Notes: generated from the letters alone by a model not told the origin. Counted from the stretch's first letter, positions 1-8,284 are shown. The stretch: 64,000 nt of DNA from Acinetobacter pittii ATCC 19004 = CIP 70.29 (GCF_000369045.1 NZ_KB849789.1:399702-463701); one strand, 5' to 3'. Made by a program: numbers and translations.

Positions 1-156
1 GTCGATGAACGCTTACATGCAATCATGAAAGACATTCATGCCAACTGTGTAAGATATGGTACTAAAGAAGACGGTACTGTGAACTATGTAGATGGTGCCA
101 ATATTGCAGGTTTTGTAAAAGTTGCTGATGCAATGCTTGCTCAAGGTATTTTCTAA
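1..156 (+). CDS. gdhA: NADP-specific glutamate dehydrogenase, C-terminal end (partial)
   Basis: The gene begins left of the window and only its last 51 codons are visible, ending in TAA. The tail contains NYVDGANIAGFVKVADAMLAQG, recognised here as NIAGFVKVADAMLAQG, which closely matches the C-terminus of E. coli GdhA. The enzyme aminates 2-oxoglutarate to glutamate with NADPH in the cytoplasm. A strong terminator follows directly. The identity rests on this short but very conserved tail, so the catalytic residues cannot be checked. Confidence 0.85.
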   Translation, partial: VDERLHAIMKDIHANCVRYGTKEDGTVNYVDGANIAGFVKVADAMLAQGIF

Positions 157-164
157 GATAGAAA

Positions 165-198
165 TAAAAAATCCGATGCATAAGCATCGGATTTTTTT
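165..198. terminator. Bidirectional intrinsic terminator between gdhA and the META lipoprotein gene
   Basis: A perfect 9-bp stem (ATCCGATGC / GCATCGGAT, 171-192) with an ATAA loop is flanked by an A-tract on the left and a T-tract on the right. It can therefore stop transcription of gdhA on the plus strand and of the convergent lipoprotein gene on the minus strand. Confidence 0.9.
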
Positions 199-209
199 AG
201 TCTAAAAAC

Positions 210-1319
210 TTATTTTTTAGGTTTTTTAACTAACTCTTGTTCTACAACCATATCTAATACATCTGCTTGACTAGATTGGTCTGCAGCTGGGTTTTTCACT
301 TCAAAACGTTTTACACGCAAAATTACGCGTTGGTCTGGTTTATGTTCAAACCCTTCGATTTGACCGTAATATAATGACCAGTTTTTGTCAGCGTAAGTTT
401 TAACACCTTTGTCATCATATTTAATTTCACGAACTTGCATACAAGTTTGTGGCGCAACACCAGTACAAGATTTAGTTTCCGGAGCTACTTCAAGGAAAAC
501 TGTTTTTCCTTCAGATTGATATTTTGCTTCAGGTGTCATTTTACCAGTGAAAGTATATTTCTGGCCTTGAGCATCAGATACTGTCAATGTTGGTTGATCA
601 ACATTTGTAGTATTGAGTTCAAATGGAATTGCACGTTTTTGGAAGAGGCTGCTAGAGAACTGTTCCTGTTTCATTAAAGCAGGTTCACACGCCATCATCG
701 TCGACATTACGTCAGCTGTTACGATGGTGTTGTTTTCAACTTTCCAAGTTGTGCCTTGGCGGTTACAACCTGTTGCGATAGATAAACGATCATTTGTAAA
801 GTTAAGAACGATTGGTTTTTTAGTATTTTCAGGCTGATATGACCAAGAGTAATCTGTTAAAGCTTGAGTATTAACTGCTTTTTGACCTTGGAAAATGTGT
901 TTTTGACCAGTTTTATCTGTCACCGTTAAAATCACCTGACCATTAGTGTTGCTAATTTCAATTGGTAATTTTGCTTCATTAAAGATGCTAGTAGAAAGTT
1001 GTTCTTGTTTCATTAAATCATCTTGGCAAGCCATCATCGTTGAAACAAGATTAGAAGTAACGAGTTGGTTGCCTTCAACTTTCCAAGTACCGCCTTGGCC
1101 ATTACAGCCCGTATTAACGGCTAATTTACCATCTGCATTAAAGTTAAGAATAAGTGGTTTAGAAGCTTTTACATTTTGATAAGTCCATGCATATTCACCT
1201 AAAGTGGTTGCAAGGTTTTGTTGTTGCTCAGAAACAATTGGAGCAGGAGTATTAGTAACTGTTTGACACGCCATCAAAGAAAAAGGTAATAACGCAAGAA
1301 TTAAATATTTAATTTTCAT
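210..1319 (-). CDS. Lipoprotein with two META/HslJ domains and a C-terminal DUF4377 domain
   Basis: A 369-residue envelope lipoprotein of unknown function. It starts with a lipoprotein signal peptide (lipobox LMAC, Cys18). Two similar META (HslJ-like) domains follow at roughly residues 38-145 and 152-260. Each carries a TGCN motif (Cys72 and Cys185) and a later STMMAC motif (Cys98 and Cys211), which suggests one disulphide per domain. The C-terminal part (about 270-350) has a third Cys pair (285/293) and resembles DUF4377. HslJ in E. coli is an outer-membrane protein linked to heat induction and novobiocin resistance; a similar envelope-stress role here is inference. The two halves look like an internal duplication. 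The gene is monocistronic and converges on gdhA. Confidence 0.8.
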   Translation of the reverse strand: MKIKYLILALLPFSLMACQTVTNTPAPIVSEQQQNLATTLGEYAWTYQNVKASKPLILNFNADGKLAVNTGCNGQGGTWKVEGNQLVTSNLVSTMMACQDDLMKQEQLSTSIFNEAKLPIEISNTNGQVILTVTDKTGQKHIFQGQKAVNTQALTDYSWSYQPENTKKPIVLNFTNDRLSIATGCNRQGTTWKVENNTIVTADVMSTMMACEPALMKQEQFSSSLFQKRAIPFELNTTNVDQPTLTVSDAQGQKYTFTGKMTPEAKYQSEGKTVFLEVAPETKSCTGVAPQTCMQVREIKYDDKGVKTYADKNWSLYYGQIEGFEHKPDQRVILRVKRFEVKNPAADQSSQADVLDMVVEQELVKKPKK

Positions 1320-1487
1320 TTAAAAACTTCAAGTAAAAAAACAACAGTAATAAGCTTAAAACATTCTTAAAAAAAGAAAATGTAAACATTTGATTGTTTC
1401 GGTTTTTAAAATGTATAAGTTTGTAAATTATTCTAATTTTCAACAAAAATAATGGTATACCCCGCAAAACGGGGTATTTCTTAATAA

Positions 1488-2264
1488 TTAATCAAAACGA
1501 TAGATGTCCATTCCTAATGAACCCATTGTGAAGCTACTATGAACAATCGTAAAGCGATTGCCTGTACCCATAGCAAAAAACAAAGGTGCAAAATGTTCAA
1601 GCGTAGGGTGGTTACGTTTCACAAACGGCAGTGATTGCCAGTCTAAAACTCCATCATAATCTTGATGGGAAAGCTTATTAACGACAGTATTTCTAAAAGT
1701 TGAAGCCCATTCAGGAACTTTAGAGTTGTCTCCTTGCCAAGATAACTCTGCAAGATTATGAGTAATACTTCCTGAACCAATGAGTAAGATTTGTTTATCA
1801 CGTAAAGGGGCAAGCGTTTGTCCTATACGATAAATTTCTTGTGCACTTAAATTTGATGGCAAAGAAATTTCGACTACAGGAATGTCTGCATCTGGGTACA
1901 TATGCAATAAAGGCATCCATACGCCATGATCACGAGGACGGGTACTATTGGCATGTGCAACAAAGTGAGCATCTGCCAATAGTTTTAAGATTTCTTCTGC
2001 TAATGCTGGTTCGCCAGGCGCACTGTAGCGAATTTCATATAATTCTTTAGGAAATCCACGGAAATCATGCCACGTTTCAGGACGAGTCGAAATGCTCACT
2101 TCAAGTGCTTTACTTTCCCAGTGCGCAGACATCACAATGATTGCTTTAGGTATAGGAAGATTTGTGCCTAAACGGTGTAGAGCAGGTCCCACTTGTTCTG
2201 GATCAAGTGCAAGCATGGGCGAGCCATGGGAAATAAACAGTCCAGGAAGGGTTTGTAGTTCCAT
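1488..2264 (-). CDS. ygiD: 4,5-DOPA-extradiol-type dioxygenase, LigB family (YgiD)
   Basis: A 258-residue cytoplasmic protein of the class III extradiol dioxygenase (LigB) family. The four family metal-ligand histidines are visible: His13 in SHGSP, His48 in SAHWE, His169 in SITHN and His224 in LEHFAP, with spacing close to E. coli YgiD (His22, 57, 177, 234). E. coli YgiD opens the ring of L-DOPA using a bound divalent metal, but the physiological substrate in bacteria is unknown. It stands alone, with rlmH downstream on the same strand in the next transcription unit. Confidence 0.88.
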   Translation of the reverse strand: MELQTLPGLFISHGSPMLALDPEQVGPALHRLGTNLPIPKAIIVMSAHWESKALEVSISTRPETWHDFRGFPKELYEIRYSAPGEPALAEEILKLLADAHFVAHANSTRPRDHGVWMPLLHMYPDADIPVVEISLPSNLSAQEIYRIGQTLAPLRDKQILLIGSGSITHNLAELSWQGDNSKVPEWASTFRNTVVNKLSHQDYDGVLDWQSLPFVKRNHPTLEHFAPLFFAMGTGNRFTIVHSSFTMGSLGMDIYRFD

Positions 2265-2376
2265 TTCATTACACCTGAGTTGAAAAGCAGAATAATAGTC
2301 ATTATGCCAAAATCAGGACATGTTAAAAGTATCCTGATTTCAACGGATTGTTCTTAAAATGAAACGTTTGTTCCTT

Positions 2377-2856
2377 TTATGCACGGTGATAGGGATGATT
2401 GTGATTAATACTCATGGCCCGATATAGTTGCTCGATTAATAAAACACGTACTAAGGGATGGGGCATCGTAAGTTTTGAAAGTGACCAATGCCAAGCGGCA
2501 GCTTTACGTACCTGATCGGATAAACCATCTGGACCGCCAATCGCAAGTGCTACATCATTACCCTCAAGCATCCATTGTTTCATTGTATCAGCTAATTTTT
2601 CTGTACTTAGTTCCCGACCACCAACTTCAAGAGCAATTAAGGTTTCATTCGGTTTTAAAGCATTTAAAATGCTTTCGCCTTCAATTTGGCAATACTTTAA
2701 AATATCCGCTTCTGAATCATTCTTACCACGTTTGGCCATAGGTAGTTCAATAACTTGGGTTTGAACAAAAGGTTGGATGCGTTTGAAATAATCTTCAAAA
2801 CCAGTAAGAACCCAAGCAGGCATTTTTTGACCAATGGTCAGAATACGAATTTTCAT
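2377..2856 (-). CDS. rlmH: 23S rRNA (pseudouridine1915-N3)-methyltransferase RlmH
   Basis: 159 residues, the size of the SPOUT-class RlmH family (E. coli 155). The C-terminal trefoil-knot SAM-binding segment is recognisable as LAIGGPDGLS, and the end HNHPYHRA is typical. RlmH methylates pseudouridine 1915 in helix 69 of 23S rRNA on assembled 70S ribosomes. A perfect -10 box (TATAAT on the minus strand, 2887-2892) lies about 35 bp upstream of the start, so rlmH likely has its own promoter downstream of the candidate small RNA terminator at 2934-2968. Confidence 0.95.
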   Translation of the reverse strand: MKIRILTIGQKMPAWVLTGFEDYFKRIQPFVQTQVIELPMAKRGKNDSEADILKYCQIEGESILNALKPNETLIALEVGGRELSTEKLADTMKQWMLEGNDVALAIGGPDGLSDQVRKAAAWHWSLSKLTMPHPLVRVLLIEQLYRAMSINHNHPYHRA

Positions 2857-2932
2857 GTTATCTATTCATTCAAATACAGCTGGCGCATTATACCTGATGA
2901 ATGAAAGTATCTGACGATCTAAAAAGCTGGCA

Positions 2933-3071
2933 TAAAAAACGCAGTCCAAAAAACAGTGTTGGACTGCGATCAAATGATCATCTGTCTGGAGTTCAGATGA
3001 TCATAGAGAATAAAAACAAGGCTATCTAAGAATTAGATAGTTAAGAGTACTCATTTATTTAAATACTCTTA
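2933..3071 (-). ncRNA. Candidate small RNA between lon and rlmH
   Basis: No ORF fits here. On the minus strand a sigma70-like promoter (TTGAAA at 3100-3105, 16-bp spacer, CATAAT at 3078-3083) would start a transcript near 3071. The next 135 nt hold four perfect or near-perfect hairpins: AAGAGTA/TACTCTT (3043-3070), CTATCTAA/TTAGATAG (3022-3040), an 11-bp stem at 2974-3004, and a 10-bp stem at 2940-2968. The last is followed on the minus strand by six Us (2939-2934), which makes it an intrinsic terminator. lon has its own terminator just upstream, and rlmH has its own -10 box downstream. Expression is not shown; a known Acinetobacter sRNA family could apply that I cannot name. Confidence 0.6.
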
Positions 3072-3077
3072 TTACCT

Positions 3078-3105
3078 ATTATGAGGATGGTTGGATATTT
3101 TTCAA
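3078..3105 (-). promoter_or_regulatory. Sigma70-like promoter for the lon-rlmH intergenic RNA
   Basis: On the minus strand TTGAAA (3105-3100) and CATAAT (3083-3078) each match the consensus at 5 of 6 positions and are separated by 16 bp. It lies just beyond the lon terminator and faces the hairpin array, with no coding start for more than 200 bp. Confidence 0.55.
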
Positions 3106-3119
3106 TCAAATTGTGTAAC

Positions 3120-3150
3120 AAAAAAAAGAGAGCCGAAGCTCTCTTTTTTA
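3120..3150. terminator. Terminator of lon (UUCG-loop hairpin)
   Basis: A 7-bp stem AGAGAGC/GCTCTCT (3127-3144) closes on TTCG when read on the minus strand and is followed by a T-tract just downstream of the lon stop codon. A-rich and T-rich flanks on both sides make it usable in either direction. Confidence 0.9.
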
Positions 3151-3159
3151 TATTTTTAA

Positions 3160-5589
3160 TTAGTGACGTGCTGCTTTTGAGCCTTCCACCGGTTTTACAA
3201 TCGGTGTTTTAGGTAAAGGCTTTGGCATCGAAACTAATGCTAAAGGTAAGATGTCATCAATACTTTTCACAGCTTTGATTTCCAAACCTTCTTTAACATT
3301 CGCAGGAATTTCTGCTAAGTCTCGAACGTTATCTTGAGGAATAAAGACAAGCTTGATTCCACCGCGGTGTGCTGCAAGAAGTTTTTCTTTTAAGCCACCA
3401 ATACGCATTGCACGACCACCTAAGCTTGTTTCACCAGTCATTGCAATATCAGGACGAATTGCAATACCTGTAAATGCTGATACAAGCGCAGTTGTTAATG
3501 CTAAACCAGCAGATGGACCATCTTTTGGTGTTGCACCTTCAGGTAAGTGAACGTGTACATCAGTTTCTTCAAAACGAGAAGCTTCAATACCTAACTCATC
3601 CGCACGTGTACGCACTAAAGTCATTGCTGTGGTAATAGACTCTTTCATTACGTCACCGAGTGAACCAGTCGTAATGAATTTACCTTTACCTTTGACAGCT
3701 GCAACTTCAATTGTCAGTAATTCACCACCTACAGATGTCCAAGCTAGACCATTTACGCGTCCTACTTGTGCTTCATCTTCTGCGATACCGAAGTCAAACT
3801 TGTGTGGACCTAAGTATTCTGGAAGATTGGCAGAAGTCACATCAAGTTGTAAGTTTTTAGACTTTTTACTTACTGCTTCTTTTACCACTTTACGCGCAAT
3901 TTTAGATACTTCACGTTCTAAACTACGTACACCAGCTTCACGTGTATAACGTTGAACAATGTCACGAATCGCTTCTTCATGAATTGTTAACTCTTTTGGA
4001 CGTAGACCATTGTTCTTAATTGCTTTTGGAACAAGGTAACGTTCAGCAATGTTAACTTTCTCATCTTCGGTATAACCCGGTAGACGAATAACTTCCATAC
4101 GGTCAAGCAAGGCTTCTGGAATATTCATACTGTTTGCAGTACAGATGAACATCACTTCAGATAAGTCAAGATCAAGATCTAAATAGTGATCGTTGAACTT
4201 ACTGTTTTGCGATGGATCTAATACTTCAAGCAATGCAGAAGCAGGATCGCCACGGTAGTCTTGCGCCATCTTGTCAATTTCGTCGAGTAAGAACAATGGG
4301 TTCTTCACGCCAACTTTTGTTAAAGATTGCACAATTTTACCTGGCATCGCACCAATATAAGTACGACGGTGACCACGAATTTCTGCTTCGTCACGTACAC
4401 CACCGAGTGCCATACGAACAAATTCACGACCAGTTGCTTTCGCGACAGACTCACCAAGTGAAGTTTTACCTACACCAGGAGGGCCTACTAAACATAGAAT
4501 CGGACCTTTGAGCTTTTTAACACGCGACTGAACAGCTAAGTATTCAACAATACGGTCTTTTACGTCATCTAAGCCGTAGTGATCTGTATCGAGAATTTCC
4601 TGTGCTTTCGCGAGGTTAATACTCACTTTGCTCGCTTTATTCCACGGTGTATCTAAAATTACTTCTAGATAGTTACGTACAACAGCTGCTTCACTAGACG
4701 CTGGTTGCATTGCTTTAAGCTTACGGAACTCAGCTTCAGCTTTTTTACGTACGTGTTCAGGTAAATCAGCTTCAGCAAGACGTTTCTCTATTTCAGCAAC
4801 GTCATCTTCAGCACCGCCATTCATGTCAGAAAGTTCACGTTGAATAACTTTCATTTTTTCATTTAGAAAGTATTCACGTTGGTTTTTTTCCATTTGGCGT
4901 TTTACGCTGTCATGCAAAGTTTGTTCAATTTGCTGTTCAGCAGATTGATTTACCAAGTAGCTCATAAGCTCTTGCAAATGTGCTTCAAACTCATCGTGCT
5001 CTAAAAACTTCTGTTTAATTTCAATATTTAGAGGCACACGTGTTGCTACGAAGAACATGAGTTGTAGCAAGTCTTCAATTTTATTAGCCGCAGCAACAAG
5101 TTCGCGTGCATTACGTAATTTTGCTTCAGCATATTGAGCAAATAAAGTACGTAACTCTTGCAAACGAGTTTCTTGAGTAGCTTTATCTACGTTAATTGTC
5201 ATTGGACTTAAGCTGTGTTCAGCAGTCAAATGGCTATCTTCATCGATAATCTTTTCAAGTTTAGAGCGATGTAAACCTTCAATAAGTACTTTAATGCAGT
5301 TTTCATCATTCTCATGATTTACGACTTGAACAATCTTAGCGACAGTTCCGTACTGATAAAGGTTATCGTGATCAATTTCTTCTGTAAGCGAATCTTTTTG
5401 CGCAACTACAAATACTAAATTGTCACTGTTACGAGCCACATCAACTGCATTGATCGATTTTTCACGACCCACGAATAACGCAATTTGCATGTGTGGGTAG
5501 ACCACTACATCACGTAACGCTAAAAGTGGTAATACACTTGGAACCTGAGGCTCTAAGTCAGTTTTTTCATTCATAATAAGTTCAGACAT
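3160..5589 (-). CDS. lon: ATP-dependent protease Lon (LonA)
   Basis: An 809-residue cytoplasmic AAA+ serine protease that degrades misfolded and regulatory proteins. Domains in order: N-terminal LON substrate-binding domain (about 15-210), coiled coil (about 210-300), AAA+ module with Walker A GPPGVGKT (369-376) and Walker B LLDEID (434-439), and a protease domain with Ser693 in PKDGPSAG and Lys734 in GGLKEKL as the catalytic dyad. I chose the ATG at 5589 over an in-frame GTG two codons upstream, because AGGAG sits five bases before the ATG. Monocistronic, with its own terminator. A heat-shock promoter could not be convincingly assigned. Confidence 0.97.
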   Translation of the reverse strand: MSELIMNEKTDLEPQVPSVLPLLALRDVVVYPHMQIALFVGREKSINAVDVARNSDNLVFVVAQKDSLTEEIDHDNLYQYGTVAKIVQVVNHENDENCIKVLIEGLHRSKLEKIIDEDSHLTAEHSLSPMTINVDKATQETRLQELRTLFAQYAEAKLRNARELVAAANKIEDLLQLMFFVATRVPLNIEIKQKFLEHDEFEAHLQELMSYLVNQSAEQQIEQTLHDSVKRQMEKNQREYFLNEKMKVIQRELSDMNGGAEDDVAEIEKRLAEADLPEHVRKKAEAEFRKLKAMQPASSEAAVVRNYLEVILDTPWNKASKVSINLAKAQEILDTDHYGLDDVKDRIVEYLAVQSRVKKLKGPILCLVGPPGVGKTSLGESVAKATGREFVRMALGGVRDEAEIRGHRRTYIGAMPGKIVQSLTKVGVKNPLFLLDEIDKMAQDYRGDPASALLEVLDPSQNSKFNDHYLDLDLDLSEVMFICTANSMNIPEALLDRMEVIRLPGYTEDEKVNIAERYLVPKAIKNNGLRPKELTIHEEAIRDIVQRYTREAGVRSLEREVSKIARKVVKEAVSKKSKNLQLDVTSANLPEYLGPHKFDFGIAEDEAQVGRVNGLAWTSVGGELLTIEVAAVKGKGKFITTGSLGDVMKESITTAMTLVRTRADELGIEASRFEETDVHVHLPEGATPKDGPSAGLALTTALVSAFTGIAIRPDIAMTGETSLGGRAMRIGGLKEKLLAAHRGGIKLVFIPQDNVRDLAEIPANVKEGLEIKAVKSIDDILPLALVSMPKPLPKTPIVKPVEGSKAARH

Positions 5590-6033
5590 GGGCACTCCTA
5601 ATGAGTGACAACGAGGTTGCCATGTTTTTTATAGTGATGTGTATTTCAAAAATTACAAGGGCCTCTCTATAGAAAATGTGGAAAAAATGACTAATTTAGT
5701 CAACTTTTTTATTAAAATATTATGAATCAATGGATTAATTCTTAAGAAGAATAAAATTTTGTAGAAAGGATAGGTAATTTAGCTTAATAATTATGAAATA
5801 TTCATATAGTAAAAAAGACGTTTGGATGGAAAATAACCATTTTCTTATGTCATTTGTCGGCATTGTATAATTAACAATAATGCAAAACTTATTTAATATT
5901 GAACATTAAATAGCCGTGTTACTATAAGTTGGTAAATCGGTCTGTCACGTAGAAGTAACCATCCTTAGGGTGGTTACTTTTATGATTTTAGGGGCATTAA
6001 AAACTTAAGACTAATTTTAATTTTCTATAAATA
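5590..6033. other. Long AT-rich intergenic region between lon and the 5-formyl-THF cyclo-ligase gene
   Basis: The right-hand edge of lon should hold its promoter; on the minus strand TTGTAA and TATAAA elements are visible, but at a non-ideal 19-bp spacing. About 5866-5985 holds a possible plus-strand small RNA (see separate entry). The remainder (about 5690-5850) is AT-rich with no credible ORF. Confidence 0.5.
5872..5989 (+). ncRNA. Possible small RNA ending in a strong terminator
   Basis: A perfect -10 hexamer TATAAT (5866-5871) with only a poor -35 precedes about 110 nt without an ORF. The stretch ends in a 12-bp hairpin (AAGTAACCATCC/GGGTGGTTACTT, TTA loop, 5953-5979) with a T-rich tail on the plus strand only. 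No plus-strand gene lies upstream that would need this terminator, because lon and the cyclo-ligase are both on the minus strand. The -35 is weak, so this is a tentative call. Confidence 0.35.
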
Positions 6034-6618
6034 TTATCTTTTAAAATAATAAATATGTTGAGGGGTGAGTAAAGCATCTAAGGGTTGATCCCAACTTTGA
6101 CGTTTTAAAGTATGTTCGATAAATTGAAATTGATGAGCCATTCCTAAACGATAAGGCTTATGTTTTGCACTAGCCAATGTACGGTCATAATAGCCGCCTC
6201 CCATACCAATACGCGTACCGTATTGATCACAAGCTAAAAGTGGCATTAACAGTAAATCAAGTTTTGATACATGTTTTCCTCTTGTTGCCATGGGTTCTTT
6301 CATACCCAATGGATGATGAGAAAAACGTCGATTTACATATTGGTTTTTAGATATTCTTACCCAGACTAAACGTTGGTTCATAGAACAAATCATAGGTAAA
6401 TAAACTTGTTTATTTTTTTGAAAACATAACTTTATGATCAGATCTGTATGAACTTCTCCGAAGGCATGTAAATATAAACCAATTTTTTTTGATGAATGAA
6501 AAATAGCAAGACTGTTTAAATGATGGAGAACATTAAGCTGAGCTTTTTTTTGCTCCAATGGGGACAAAGAGCGTCTTTTAGATCTTAAATTTTTTCTAAT
6601 AAAACTAAGTTCATTCAT
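6034..6618 (-). CDS. ygfA: 5-formyltetrahydrofolate cyclo-ligase (YgfA family)
   Basis: A 194-residue cytoplasmic enzyme that converts 5-formyl-THF to 5,10-methenyl-THF with ATP. The family signature GMGGGYYDR is present near residue 142, and the N-terminal basic helix (RKNLRSKRRSLS) is typical. I start at the ATG at 6618; a TTG five codons upstream is less likely. In E. coli the order is zapA-ssrS-ygfA. Here the same strand and order are kept, but three plus-strand small genes separate ygfA from 6S RNA by 1.3 kb. In other bacteria the protein is linked to persister formation and one-carbon metabolism. Confidence 0.9.
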   Translation of the reverse strand: MNELSFIRKNLRSKRRSLSPLEQKKAQLNVLHHLNSLAIFHSSKKIGLYLHAFGEVHTDLIIKLCFQKNKQVYLPMICSMNQRLVWVRISKNQYVNRRFSHHPLGMKEPMATRGKHVSKLDLLLMPLLACDQYGTRIGMGGGYYDRTLASAKHKPYRLGMAHQFQFIEHTLKRQSWDQPLDALLTPQHIYYFKR

Positions 6619-6841
6619 GCGTAAATCTAACAAAGATTTGAGATCAGTCGAGCAAAATTATACCTATTTTTCTTAAGATTTATGGAAATAGAGAACTAAT
6701 TAAGAAATAACTTTAAATTTACTTGATACAAGGTATTTTCTTTAGCGATAAAAAATTCTATTTCTTTACGTATTACCAGTATTTATTTACATTTAATCAG
6801 ATAAGAATATTTAAAAGGATGAATGTGAAATTGTTAAGCCT

Positions 6842-7186
6842 ATGAAGTTAAAAATTTTAACCATTACAATAAGCGCTAGTCTGCTACTTGGTGGGTGTAC
6901 AAAACAAACAGAACCTGAAGCTGCTGAAGTTGACTATAAAGCTCAATTTGAAGAATCTGACCGTAAAATAGGAGAGTTTCTAGATCAACTAGATAACCCG
7001 AATACACCTCAAGAAGTTAGAGTCAAAATCTTATGTCATGACTATCCAGAAGTTTATAAGACCCAATATATGCCTGCCTTAATAAAAATTTCGCCTAAAC
7101 CTTATACCGAAGACAAATTATTAGCGGATTTGAAAAGTGCGACTGACTACTATAAGGATGCTTTTGCGATTAGATGCACTCAATAA
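6842..7186 (+). CDS. Small lipoprotein of unknown function
   Basis: A 114-residue protein with a clear lipoprotein signal (LLLGGC, acylated Cys19) followed by an acidic linker (EPEAAEVD) and a small mainly helical domain. Two further cysteines (in ILCHDYP and IRCTQ) may form a disulphide, as expected for a periplasmic domain. Asp or Glu rather than a +2 retention Asp follows, since residue +2 is Lys, so outer-membrane sorting is expected. I do not recognise a family. It is the first of three consecutive plus-strand small genes inserted between ygfA and 6S RNA. Confidence 0.7.
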   Translation: MKLKILTITISASLLLGGCTKQTEPEAAEVDYKAQFEESDRKIGEFLDQLDNPNTPQEVRVKILCHDYPEVYKTQYMPALIKISPKPYTEDKLLADLKSATDYYKDAFAIRCTQ

Positions 7187-7298
7187 GTTTGTTTTGATTT
7201 TAATCTCAAAAAATTCGATAAATGTGAATTGATTGGCATTATTGAGTTGTGATAAATTTTCTTCTATCTTTATAAGTGAAAGTTTAGGGGATTTAGAT

Positions 7299-7412
7299 AT
7301 GGAAATCTTAAAGTTTTTACAGAGTTTTAATACAGTTGGTACATACTTAACGATCGCTTCAACCGTTTTAGTAGGTCTAATTATTTATTTTTATGTGATT
7401 AATCCAGCATAA
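7299..7412 (+). CDS. 37-residue single-pass membrane miniprotein
   Basis: Not detectable as a long ORF but well supported: AGGGG (7286-7290) lies eight bases before ATG. The 37 codons encode a polar amphipathic start (MEILKFLQSFNTVG) followed by one hydrophobic segment (TIASTVLVGLIIYFYVI) and end in NPA then TAA. The layout is that of a single transmembrane small protein. It lies between two small envelope genes on the same strand. Function unknown; it could act as a regulator of a membrane complex, but that is speculation. Confidence 0.6.
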   Translation: MEILKFLQSFNTVGTYLTIASTVLVGLIIYFYVINPA

Positions 7413-7505
7413 AAACCTTTAAAAGAAATAGGGATCAATTTCCTATTTCTTTATTAATAATAAAATTCTGTAATTAATTCAAAGCTATAAAAATAAGGTA
7501 GGTAT

Positions 7506-7826
7506 ATGAGATTTAAATTATTTTTTCTTAGTTTTTTAGCTTTTGGCTGTTATGCCGATGAAAGTGTAAATGACCCCGAAATTTGTAATGTGGTAAAGAA
7601 AGTTTCTTATACTGTCATGGAAGCGCGTCAACAAAAAGTCCCATCTGAAGAATTGCAGCATATAGCGAATAGTCTTGAAGATCCAAAGGCAAAAAAACTT
7701 TATCAAGATTTAATTACTTCTGCTTACTCAACCAAAGTATTCAAGACCAGCTTCTTTAAACGAAAAGCGATAGAAGATTTTCAAACAGCTTGGTATCAAG
7801 AATGCCTGAGTAGAAAAGAAAAGTAA
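7506..7826 (+). CDS. Small exported protein of unknown function
   Basis: A 106-residue protein with an N-terminal signal peptide (RFKLFFLSFLAFGCYA) and a helical mature domain containing two cysteines (ICNVV and QECLS), likely disulphide-bonded in the periplasm. LAFGC could alternatively be read as a weak lipobox, which would make it a lipoprotein. AGGTAGGT precedes the ATG. No family was recognised. It ends about 145 bp before the 3' end of the oppositely oriented 6S RNA. Confidence 0.65.
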   Translation: MRFKLFFLSFLAFGCYADESVNDPEICNVVKKVSYTVMEARQQKVPSEELQHIANSLEDPKAKKLYQDLITSAYSTKVFKTSFFKRKAIEDFQTAWYQECLSRKEK

Positions 7827-7970
7827 TTTTGAATGCAGAGACTTATTCATCTCTAAAATAATAATGTGATGCTTATTGAATGCTTGAGAAAAAGATCGTA
7901 CCGACAGGTCTGTATTGAAAGGCAAATTAAAATAAATATTTGAAATTTTATTATTTAGTTAAAAGTAAAT

Positions 7971-8149
7971 GCTCCGAAGATGCCGCTGCATGTGTCGTTA
8001 CCCTGAACCCGATGAGTTCAAGGTGGACGCGACGTATACTTGCTGGGTTTCCTACTCGAAGGTAGGCATACACTCTAAATATACAGAACGCAATCCATAA
8101 GTTTAAGTATCGGCAGGGGAATAGACCCGCTGGCGAACATCCCAGAGAT
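7971..8149 (-). ncRNA. ssrS: 6S RNA (SsrS)
   Basis: On the minus strand this region matches E. coli 6S RNA segments: GATGTTCGCCAGCGGG near the 5' end and CACCTTGAAC, ACGACACATGCAGCGGCATC near the 3' end. The ends pair (CTCTGGGATG with CATCTTCGGAG), giving the closing stem of the long imperfect hairpin that mimics an open promoter and sequesters sigma70 RNA polymerase. About 179 nt if it starts at the A at 8149; E. coli 6S is 183 nt. It lies downstream of zapA on the same strand, as in E. coli. 5' and 3' ends are estimates. Confidence 0.92.
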
Positions 8150-8155
8150 AGCTTA

Positions 8156-8183
8156 AGTATAACTGATCTAACTATGTTGGCAA
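8156..8183 (-). promoter_or_regulatory. Sigma70 promoter of 6S RNA
   Basis: On the minus strand TTGCCA (8183-8178), a 16-bp spacer and TATACT (8161-8156) place the start about seven bases downstream, exactly at the predicted 5' end of 6S RNA. Confidence 0.75.
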
Positions 8184-8284
8184 TCACTTCAGCCTATGGA
8201 ACTGTAAACTTAGTTTGCGTTTGATGAAGCTTTGTACATTGAAAGTAGATAAAACGATATTCAACTGTAGTTGATAGTCAAAAT

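Noticed and set aside
5600..5680. Heat-shock (sigma32) promoter of lon
   Set aside because: A CTTGTAA-like -35 is visible but no convincing CCCAT-type -10 at the right spacing.
7951..8187. A 78-codon minus-strand ORF
   Set aside because: It lies wholly across 6S RNA and its promoter; the RNA identity explains the sequence.
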